From assembly GCA_031308135.1 (NCBI GenBank), contig JAHLJT010000631.1, positions 155,823,276-155,887,275 on the forward strand: 64,000 nt of DNA, in the 5' to 3' direction. The position numbers and the translations under genes are program-made. This document shows, in pieces, positions 54,668 through 64,000 of this stretch; the stretch's first letter is position 1; every line of letters starts with the position of its first letter. The DNA is from Acheta domesticus. Lineage: Eukaryota; Arthropoda; Insecta; Orthoptera; Gryllidae. The notes beneath the pieces were generated by a model that had not been told where the DNA came from, searched no databases, and saw nothing but the letters and a program-made list of their open reading frames with translations.

Positions 54668-57600
54668 CCTAGCAGCTTGGCACAAAACCAATTATGGTTG
54701 ATATTTCCCACTGCTCAATCGTTTTCAAACGACGTTCATTGTACTAGTCGGCGGATATTGTCCTTTTGCGATCTATCCTCAGGCAAATTCACAATCTATG
54801 TTGCAAGACTTTCGATTATCCCTTTGGCTGTAACACGAAATTGCTGTCATATCTTCTCGGATGTCCGATCTTTGTTGTACTCTCTGTGTATGGACAAAAT
54901 TATATACTACTCTGTAATACTGAAGAATGCTTATATTTAATTGCTTTCATTATTTGCTTGCAAATGAAGTTTTATCGACCTATTCATAAAAAAAGCAATG
55001 TGAATACGAGCTGTAAACTGTGAAAAGTAAGTCATTCAATTAAGAGACCTATCAAATAAATTGTATAGATTCTTTTTGCTACGTCCACTCTGTGCTTCAA
55101 AGCCACGCGAACAAATTTTTACAAAGGATGAAACAACGAGTCTCGTTGATCACCACCTTCCAGCTCTATGATCTGGAAAGTTCATTTATGCGACGGACAG
55201 AACTTATCACATTTAATAACATGGCTCAGAGAACCCTGAAATTTAATTTGAGTGGTTTGTCATTCTACCGTATGATACGATAGGCGAAGAATTGCATGAT
55301 ATATTTCAGTTCAGTAAGCTGTGGAATGTTTAAGGAAAGTAAGCAAGCTATAATGAAAACAAATGAAATGAAGTATACGATAATATTCAATCTATTTCAG
55401 TGTTTACAACCGGTTTGCATTCAGTTATCGCTTTTCAAGCATTATATGCATAACTTAATACGTGCTAATAAGTCCACGTTCGAAATTCTAAATTAATTTG
55501 GAACTAGAAATGACTACACATATAGCTTAAGAATATAACTAAAGACTCTCATTAACTATCAAACATAGGCTCGTGCATACGTATATGAACTGAATGGAAT
55601 GCGGGGGTTATTATTTTGCAATTAAATTTAATGTCCATAATTATGTGTAATAATTGTCCTAAAACAATCTGCTCTCTTTTGCGTTTATAATCTACTTTAG
55701 TCTTACAGATTTTACCAAATGACATAACATTGTACTTAATTTGTTATTTCAAAACAATTGGGATAAATCTCTGGTGATGTATTTATAAGAAGTTCATGTT
55801 CATTTCTTTAATCAAATTTGAAAGATGCTTCAGTTAATTATTTAAAGTATTCAGGACCCTCGACATATTCACAGAGAAAGTCACCAAAGTCCGAAATATA
55901 TCTATCAGCAGGCGAGCTAGGCGCTGCGGGTGCCACTTCTCTTTTCGTTTTTGGACACACAGTGCGTATTCTCTCAATCGGTGTAAAATCGAGACAGACG
56001 TAGCGGCTACTTATCTATGCTTCTTTTGTCACTATTTATTTATTATTTTCACCAATGTCATTTTGGGCAATTATTTTCATCAAAGCCGCTATGAGTAAAA
56101 TCGATTCACCATTTGAGATACGTAGGCGAGAAGAAAAGTTTTCCTAGGAAAGAAATATTCGCTATCTGGTTTCTAATGATTTACAACTAAAACAATCTCA
56201 CCCTAGTCTCCCCTTTGGAAACTCTTCCCGAAGAAGTTTTTAAAGAACTACCGGTTTTTAAAGTCTTGTTGATTAAAAGGCTCATTTATATAGAGAGACG
56301 TTACATTTTTAATGAATGAGGTGTCTATTTGCACATTATTATACGATACGATATACATCTATTTGCACTTGATATATTAAAGATTCTGGATATTGTTACT
56401 ACTAGAAGTACTGCTGCAACGAATTCTACTTCTTTTACCTTGAACTCTTACCTTGAACTCTTGTCAGAGATGATCCAAATATTTCGTAAAATTGGACAAA
56501 AATGTTGAGTTTAATGGGAATTATTTCTATATTAATCACTTCTGCATGAAAATAATTAAAAGTTTTCGGAATGTTTCTGTCAATCGTTTTCTGGTTAACA
56601 TTACATTAATTTCCCAATATTTAAAACAAGTAAAATCGGATCAGTCAAGATACGTTATCGACCTTCGATGGTCAAAGCAGTCTAGCTGCGACCTGGCAGA
56701 AAGCAGGATGATGAAAGGGCGGCCGGCGAGTGGGAGGGGCGGTGGCAGGACGTTAATCACAGGGACGGAGGCTAGCGGAAGAACGACACCGCAGCACGAG
56801 CGAAACCGCGGCTGCCGTGTAATAGGGATCTGGCCTAATCGAGCGAAATAACAGAAATTTCCTCCCTAGTTTTGTATTCCGTCGGTGAGTCAGGGGCGCT
56901 AAATCGGGTCTCGGTAATCCAAGACCGCTCCGAACCGCAGGACGAAGAGGGGATATAGTTTTTATCCCCTTGCTATTCTTTGCACGCGCATTATATTGGG
57001 TTTCGGATCATGGTTTGATAAACCCTACTATCATCGTGTCAAGAGGAAATTGATTTCAGGCGACGGCATTTGATATGGCACGCCCTGTGACTCACGGATC
57101 ATTAATCTTGAGGCCCCCTGCCCCCGAAGCCAGCCTCGCAGTCCGCCCTGCCTCGCACACGTAAAATATTGAACATGGGGGTGGCGGCGGCTGCTACTGC
57201 TGCTGTCGTCCAAGGCTACCTGACATCTAGCGGCAGCCGCCGCAACTAGTGGCGCGAGCTTCCAGGCCTCGCGAGAGACAGGTTGACAGAGTGTCCGCAG
57301 CGCGAGTTGTAGACAGGGGCAAACGCCGAGAAACGGGGTCACAATTTCTAACAAATTGGGCACTATAAATAAAGTATCTTTCCTGAGTCAGTAATAGAGT
57401 GTCAAATGTATCCAGACACTGGATGGGTATCCAATTTCTAGAAAATCGGAGCTTGGACAATTTTTCACTCTTCCAAGCAACTTGAAAGGTTGCATTTCGT
57501 TTTAGGATACATCTCATGAATTCCTGAAACATCTCAAGAACATTTGAAGCACAATTTGTAATTCTTGTTTTAACATTTAAATTAAAATTTTAGTTAAAAA

Positions 57601-60454
57601 ATGAATTTTTGTCGTTCTCTGAAGCCATCTCTGCTCAACAGTTATTCACTTTGTAATGAGCTTTATTAGGACAATCAAATTTAAATTGCCCTGTAATTTC
57701 GTTTTACGATGTTAGCGTGAATTCGTTAATGACGTCCAGCGTAAAATTGCACTCATTTAGGAAATAAAGTGCGAAATCATATTAACACATTGGTATTAAC
57801 GCCAGATTCCTCCAACTCAAGTGGAATATGTGGTAGAGCTAAATTGGATAATAATAGGAAGATTGGTAGAGAGGATTAGTTCGCGATAAAGAATGTTGAA
57901 TGATGTATCAAACTCTGTGTTCAAAAAGATAATTTGCAATTAAATTGAAACTAACCAGATAAGTTCATAATTCAATTATATGGCTTTATCGTAGAATGGT
58001 ACATACACGATGGAATCGTCATGAGTTATGTGGGATTATTTAAATTACACTGTAACGATACGCGCTTTCCAATATGTAGCTAATGTTGATTTAAGGCGAA
58101 TTTTACAGGCGCCCGAACCGTGACTTAACTTAATAACACTAATTGAAGTGGTTTACACGCTTCCATTACTGAAAATGGTCACTGAATCTAATCCCAAAGT
58201 CTATTACTCCCTCTGGAGCTGGATTCGAGCTACGTTCTAATCTTCGACAAATTGAGGCTAAGTCATCTAATAGTTTCTGAAAGCAGTGCTTATCGCAACA
58301 GAGTATGGTGTACTTTACGGCATAAACTATGAAACTTGTGATCAATATTCAATATCAATGTTTTGCGGTTTGCTAGAAAATTGGAAGCTTAAAATTTGGT
58401 TATACCAGAAAGCGCCGAGTGTGAACTTAGTATACAAGTTCACAAGATAATTGTAAAGGAAAGGTGTGAGAATATGGAATGAACTGCATCACCTGATCTT
58501 CTGTAATTTGAAATTGAATATTTAAAACCTCAATTTCACGAAGAGATTTGTACTGGACAATCTGGGACAGAAAAGTTTTGTCGTGATTGTCAGAAAACCG
58601 CAGGATGACAAGCCAGCAGATGGTGCACCAGAATGAGGTGAAATCGAAACGCGAATGGTCGCGGCTGAACACATTATAACTGTGATGTGTAACTGATTTT
58701 AGTAACTGTGATGTTGGATTTCATAATCAAAGCTAATGAAAGATTTGTCAATGCCTTTGTTTTTTGAGAGGATGTATTAGCTACCATATTCAGATATCGA
58801 TTTGTAATTTTCTCATTCATACCTGAGTAGAAATAACAAGACTGAAACGAAGGAACTGAATTTCAAAAAATCTGAACATCATGCATCGGTTAGACGCATA
58901 TTTATGTATTGCTCAATATCATCAATACTATAAAAAGGAAATAATTGTATAAATATTTACCGTATAGGAAGTAGTTAAAGCTAAAGTGTTCGAGAGCGAT
59001 CAATATGTGCACCTGTATTTCTTAACAGTAGAAGGAACAGAAGAATGACCGAAATTTTGTTCTACCTATAAGGACCCTCATTTGTCATATTGACACATGA
59101 CCTCCTTAGGATTTAAGAAGCTAATATTATATTTTCTCAATAACCACTTTCTTGTAAAATGAATAAATTCAAATATTTCTGAAAAACTTAAATATATTTT
59201 TCAGACATTGTTAAATTACAAATTACTAAATTGCAAAAACCTATTACAGAACTTTAAATAATAGAAACAATACAGAGCAATAAATGAGAAAATTAATGAA
59301 TGTTTCTTATTTAATGAAACTTTAATGTGCATATTAATGTAGAAAGAGACAAAATTAATACAGCTTAGGCATATTGATTTTTTTGCAGTATTTTCCACAG
59401 ATAAACTTCACAAACACACAAAACGCACAGTACGCGTGAAATTATAACATTGGCTTTCTTCTGTGCAATGCTTCCTTTCCATATGATAGGTGTAGCAATG
59501 TTTTCATTAACCGGGAAGGAAAAGGTTTAACATCTTCAAAAAATATTTCATCTATTATCTTGTATATAAATTGCAATCTACTAATTTTTTTTTCTTGCAT
59601 CTTTCTTGAAAAATATCCACGCATTTACTGTTGTGATATCTAGAATAATAAGATGTGAAATGGTCATCTTATTGTTCCTGCATGCACTGAATACATACTA
59701 TCTGATGCAATGCATCAATTCTACGTATAGTTTTATTACAAAACAAAACCGTCTCCAACATCTTTTTACCAGTGTTCTACACTATGTGCTGATGCTGCCA
59801 TGTATACGCTTAGCATTACGACCTTTTTACTCTTTTTATTCTCTCACTTATAGTATGTGCGAACAGTGTGAACATGTGCACAGTGTTTGACCGTCAGTAC
59901 TTGACAAGTCGTACTTGGAACATTTAGTGTGATATGATTCCCTTTCGCCTACAAGTAGCCAAAGAATCAAAATTACTCAAAAAACGCTTATATTACATAT
60001 TACAATATGTATATCAATGGATTCCTCTTTTACGCCAGTCACAACACTAAAAAATATGTTTCGTCAATATCTCGTAAAATACAAGTAATAAACTAGAAAT
60101 TAATTCATGTATCAATTAACCCCATTTCCTCGTGCCCTTCCATGAAAATTGCATTGCAATAACTTCAGCCGTTCAAAAAGTGCAGGAGGTGCTTAAGTTA
60201 AGTAACTCACTTTGTATGTTTGTATATGTTTACTTAATTGGTTCAAACTGTAATAAAATACTATAATTTTCTTTCATTTTATTTTACAATAAATTGGTGT
60301 TAGATTATGAGCTGTTCTATTTTTCTCAGGGTCTCAAGAAGCATCGTAGAAATCTCTACATAAATATCCATACTTTTGAAAATGAATTTCTACAAATCCA
60401 TTTTTAGGAAATTTCAATGTTTTGATAAAATATTTTTCAATTTTTTACATAAGT
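54668..60454. other. Unassigned DNA with a GC-rich block
   Basis: No gene or complete element recognised in 5.8 kb. A GC-rich block spans about 56690-57350, with opposing compositional ORFs; GGGGATATAGTTTTTATCCCC-like palindrome lies near 56951. 60232-60335 matches 38545-38640. Confidence 0.5.
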
Positions 60455-60640
60455 AAACTAGTGGGGCCATAACAGCACATATTTTCTTGCGCTATTGCAA
60501 ACAGATACATAATATTGAAATATTGAATTTTCTGCGATTCTATCACCTGAGCTATTACTTGAAAACGTCCAATTGAAACCAAAAGCAAGCAACGCACTGT
60601 TACCAGCGCGGCATTGTGAAAACTATGTGCATTTACTTGG
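60455..60640. repeat. Dispersed repeat relative
   Basis: TAAACTAGTGGGGCCATAAC, then AGCACATATTTTCTTGCGC and TTGAAAACGTCCAATTGAAA match the start of the 40536 and 5655 copies. Confidence 0.5.
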
Positions 60641-60817
60641 CGAATAATATCAATTCTTAGCAAAAAAGCTTATTTCCATCTATATTCTGATTTCAACTTG
60701 TTCATCGTTTAGTCATAGTACATCATACACAGTTGATAAATATCTCTACTAATAAACTAATCAATTACTAATATTCTACGACTTGTAATATTAAGTTAAT
60801 TTATTACCGCCTTTTTA

Positions 60818-61877
60818 CTTTCCCTTATACATGCATGTATACGGACTATATACGTAGAATGGGGAAAGCTATGTAATTCTGCACGAAAAATGGCGGATTT
60901 TCGCGCAGCACGATCAGACATCGTGCTGAATAGTCGCACACACCGGACCAGTCGTCGTGCACTTGTTGACAAGTCAACATGGGTTTGAACAAACAACGCA
61001 GGGCGTTATTTGTGACTTATCAAAACAGCTGCAGCTGCACTTCGAGAATATCGCCGGCTGAAAGGAGTACGGAAGGTCCGTGTTCCTCCATCTGCTTCTC
61101 GGAACATGAAGTTAGAATCAACAGGGGAACTGGGTGTCGCTTCGGAAAGAGGCTGACACCCAGTGGAACCACAGGTGGCTGATGAAATCGCTGTTGCTCT
61201 GGCCGACAACGCTGAGTGTCAAGCAGTGCGCATGGTGTGTCTCGACAATTGAACATATGTACGGGAGTGTAGGCCACTGTACGGAAGGTGCTTCGAACTA
61301 TTCTCAAATTGTATCCGTACAAGATCCATATCGTACATGGCTTGCACCACCGGACACACAACAACATTTTGACTTCGCTCTCCACTTTCTACTAAGGATT
61401 AAAGTAGACGAGGCTTGGCTTTGGACCATCCTACGGACAGACGAGGAACATTTTTCTCTGACGGGTGAAGTGAACAGACTTGCCGAGTGTTGGGATCTTC
61501 GCCGCCAGGCAATGTGCATGAAGTTCCCCTGCATAGTGAACGTGTCACCGTATGGTGTGGCTTCATGGCAACGTTCGTCATTGACCCATTCTGTTTTGAA
61601 GAGGCTGGCGCTCAAGGGCCAAAGACGTACCGTGCTACTGGCCAGCGTTACTGCGATATGCTTCGCCAGGGTGAAATACCCGATGTCATACCAGCATTTC
61701 ATATCGGACATATTAGCAATATGCCTGATCATGGCACCTGGTGGCCATATTTGGAACTGGCCGGTGGCGCTGTGGCGCATAGAAATCCTGCACATTATAC
61801 TCTTGACAATATTACTAGCAGGTTTGGTACTGGTACTATAATTCGTTTCGTTGTTATAGCAGGTTCTTTGGGGAAAG
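60818..61877 (+). mobile_element. mariner-type element with decayed transposase
   Basis: The left end follows TA (60816-60817): CTTTCCCTTATACATGCATG, then GGGGAAAGCTATGTAATTCTG and CACGAAAAATGGCGG, the same ~90 bp terminal repeat as the MITE at 52489-53650. The right end is uncertain; GGGAAAG at 61871-61877 could be the last bases, but the rest of a right terminal repeat is not visible. Confidence 0.65.
60979..61860 (+). pseudogene. Tc1/mariner transposase, decayed
   Basis: Plus-strand reading begins MGLNKQRRALFVTYQ, then in another frame ALREYRRLKGVRKVR and STGELGVASERG (helix-turn-helix region), VADEIAVALADNAECQAVRM, then near 61430 an Asp-containing TDRRGTFFSDG-like motif, and in the open stretch from 61487 NVHEVPLHSERVTVWCGFMA, then DPFCFEEAGAQGPKTYRATG and RYCDMLRQ. 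The order matches an arthropod mariner-like transposase family. The region that should carry the second and third catalytic Asp is unrecognisable, with multiple shifts and stops. Confidence 0.78.
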
Positions 61878-62424
61878 TTTAATTATAACTATCCTGCATT
61901 ATGAAACTATCATGCAATGATGGGCATTAATACACAAATGTGAAATGATAATGGGTTACGATTGTGTGAGGAACTAATTAGCAATTAAGAAGCATTAGAG
62001 TTTTGACGCATTTTGAGCATGAGACATTGAACGCTCAAAGATCGATTACGGAAGCTGGCATGTATTATTCACCCATCGCCAAGTAGCGAACAATCATTAA
62101 GTCTCCAAGATTGCGTTGGTCCGACTTCAAACGAGAAGTACACAGTCAATTTAGGGTTCAACTTTTTTAAGAAATATCATCAAAGATCAGTAACTGTTCG
62201 TATTCTAGTATTAATATAGCGAGTTGTACTACACCCTAGGGTGCTTCTCGCATCCCGGCCTCCATCCCTCTCTGTTGGTGATGTCTTCATTCCTCAGTCC
62301 TCTTCTGACCGTTGCTTCTGCATAGTGAGCTCCTTCCACTCCTTTTCCCCACGTATGTCTAGGTCTTCCTCTTCATGAGTAGCTGGTTGCCATTTCCACA
62401 GTATTTTCAACCAATGTTCCTCGT
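61878..62424. other. Unassigned DNA with half of a MITE
   Basis: 61896-61950 (CATTATGAAACTATCATG, then AATGATGGGCATTAATACAC) matches one arm of the palindromic MITE at 23984-24121; the second arm is not seen. The rest is unassigned. Confidence 0.5.
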
Positions 62425-63595
62425 TCATTCTTTGCATGTGTCCATACCGTTTAGTATTTTCACTTCTATGGTATCAATTATATTAAAACTTACTTCCGCT
62501 TTACGTTTAATTTCTACATTCTTTACTTTATCCATTGAAGTCAGTCCACAACTTCGACGGCAGAAGTCCATTTCCATTCCTGCCAATTGTTTTTGGCTCT
62601 TTTTTGTTACTTCCCATACCTCAGACCCATAAATTGCAATATTCTCTACAACGGTCTTATACAATTTTCTCTTTACACTCTTGCTTAATTTATCTTTCCA
62701 TGTCAGTGGATGTAGTTGTCTTATATCCACTCTTCCTTTTGCAATTCTATTTTTAATATCTTGCATACTGCCTCCATTTGCATTTATCTCTGTACCAAGG
62801 TATGTGAATTTTTGACAGAGTTTTACTTCCGAACCATCATCCAGTTTTAGACTTTCAGCACTTCGTCCAACAACCATGTACTAGTCTTGTTAAGGTATAT
62901 TTCTAAACCCCATTCTGAGTACTCTTCATATAATTTTTGCAGCATATATAGAGCATCGTCTTAATCTTCAGCGGACACCATCTGGTCTTTTGCAAAGTGT
63001 AGAGAGAATAACATGGAGTCACCAATTTTAATGCCCATATTACAACATTTCTTCCTTCATCTCCTCAGGGCATCATTCAGTTATATTTTAAATAAAGTTG
63101 GAGATACACAGCACCCCTGCCGTAAACGTTTATTCACTGAAAATGGAGCAGAAACGTCTCTCCCTACTTTTATTTGGCTCGTATTATTACTGTACAAATC
63201 TTGAACAGCTCTAATCAATTGCGTATTTACATTTCGTTCTCCATTGCCACCCATAGCCTAGATAATGGAACAGTGTCCTAGGCCTTACGCAGATCTAGAA
63301 ACACGAGGTGCGTTTCCAAGTCATGGGCAAGCCGTTTGTCGGTTACCTGTCCAATACTAAAGACGTTATCAATACATGAGCGCCCCGCTCGAAAGCCGCT
63401 CTGTTCCTCGACATCAATGAGGTCTCTTTCCAGTCGGGTTTTTAATATTTTCCCATACACTCGGCCAATACTGCTAAGGACAGTTATATCTCTATAGTTT
63501 TCACACTGTTTCCTATCAACTTTCTTGTAGATGTTAGAGATATATCCTTTTGTGAAGTCCTTTGGTAATTCTTCTTCCATTAAACATCTATTGTC
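62425..63595 (-). pseudogene. LINE reverse transcriptase and C-terminal domain
   Basis: Minus strand, N to C: PKDFTKGYISNIYKK and CENYRDITVLSSIGRVYGKI (fingers), SGFRAGRSCIDNVFSIGQ, LVFLDLRKA then a TAG stop where the family has Tyr, DTVPLSRLWVAMENE, then LHFAKDQMVSAED where the catalytic FADD has become FAKD (near 62990), and in the open part 62425-62877 KFTYLGTEINANGGSMQDIK, ENIAIYGSEVWEVTKKSQKQ and EMDFCRRSCGL. The loss of a catalytic Asp and several stops show an inactive copy. Same lineage as 44540-45560. Confidence 0.8.
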
Positions 63596-64000
63596 TAGCC
63601 GGGTTCTTGGGTGTCCTACTCTTCTCCTTCCTTCCGGTCTTCTATCTCTAGTCACTTTCATCAGTCTGTCTTCTTCCATTCTGTCTATATGGTCATTCAA
63701 TTTCTTTCTTCTTTCCCGAACCCAGTCTGAGATTATATCTATTTGGCAAGTTTGTCTTATATTAATATTAGGTTCTTTATCCCTTAGCGTTTTATTTGTA
63801 ATTTTTCTCAGCACCCGCATTACCGACACTTCCATCATTTGGCATATTTGTTTTGAGTCTGCTCCCGTTTCAGTTGCATATGACAATACTGATCTAATTA
63901 CTGCCTTAAATATTCTAATTTTAGTGTCTTTTCTTAGATATTGATTTTGCCATATCGAGTGGTTGAGACAGCCTGCTATTCTATTTGCTTTTATGCTTTG
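63596..64000 (-). pseudogene. Second LINE 3' fragment, runs off the window
   Basis: The frame is open from the window edge: ANRIAGCLNHSIWQNQYLRK, KIRIFKAVIRSVLSYATETG, MMEVSVMRVLRKITNKTLRD, SDWVRERRKKLNDHIDRMEE and PEGRRRVGHPRTRL. This is the C-terminal third of a different LINE ORF2 (family ending R.GRP..RW). It continues in frame, without a stop, into the fingers domain of the LINE at 62425-63595. Its upstream part lies beyond base 64000. Confidence 0.7.

Overview
The window reads as eukaryotic, almost certainly arthropod (probably insect), non-genic DNA: AT-rich, full of microsatellites, and built from transposable elements (TEs) of types common in insect genomes (piggyBac, Tc1/mariner, pogo, hAT and Harbinger-type MITEs, Helitron-like repeats, Ty3/Gypsy, several LINE lineages, tRNA-derived SINEs). 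I found no convincing host protein-coding gene, rRNA or free-standing tRNA gene. Only one long ORF looks intact and potentially functional: a 566-residue protein at 35165-36865 (-).

Layout, left to right. 1-6.3 kb: AT-rich DNA with small repeats. 6.33-12.78 kb: a piggyBac element flanked by TTAA, broken by two nested insertions (a 1.0 kb Harbinger-type MITE and a 2.9 kb element with ~830 bp inverted arms) and by frameshifts. 12.9-13.9 kb: a second, decayed piggyBac-like copy. 17.1-19.1 kb: a foldback Tc1/mariner-type element. 21.0-23.6 kb: a pogo-like remnant. 26.3-29.8 kb: a young, internally deleted Ty3/Gypsy element with LTRs that differ by only a few bases. 30.7-31.2 kb: an 82-bp minisatellite. 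31.7-33.2 and 38.8-39.8 kb: two Helitron-like elements, each carrying a ~630 bp polypurine block. 33.8-34.6 kb: a LINE remnant with ORF1 joined to the 3' end. 34.9-37.2 kb: the 566-residue ORF between imperfect terminal inverted repeats. 39.8-42.2 kb: an RTE-like LINE split by composite repeats. 42.5-44.0 kb: GC-rich DNA around an 842-bp array of one 10-bp G/C unit. 44.5-45.6 kb: a LINE. 47.6-54.7 kb: SINEs, hAT MITEs, a mariner remnant inside a dispersed repeat, mariner-type foldback elements and a LINE scrap. 60.8-61.9 kb: a mariner copy with a decayed transposase. 62.4-64 kb: two LINE 3' pieces fused into one ORF running off the window.

Functionally this is a stratigraphy of insertions rather than a cooperating gene set. 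The most useful relationships are parent-derivative ones: the mariner transposase copy at 60.8 kb shares its terminal repeat with the transposase-free foldback elements at 17 and 52 kb, and the Gypsy element looks like a gag-retaining, pol-deleted derivative that would need an autonomous relative. The best candidate for something undescribed is the TIR-flanked 566-residue element, whose protein resembles uncharacterised multi-copy arthropod proteins I recall but cannot assign to a named transposase superfamily.
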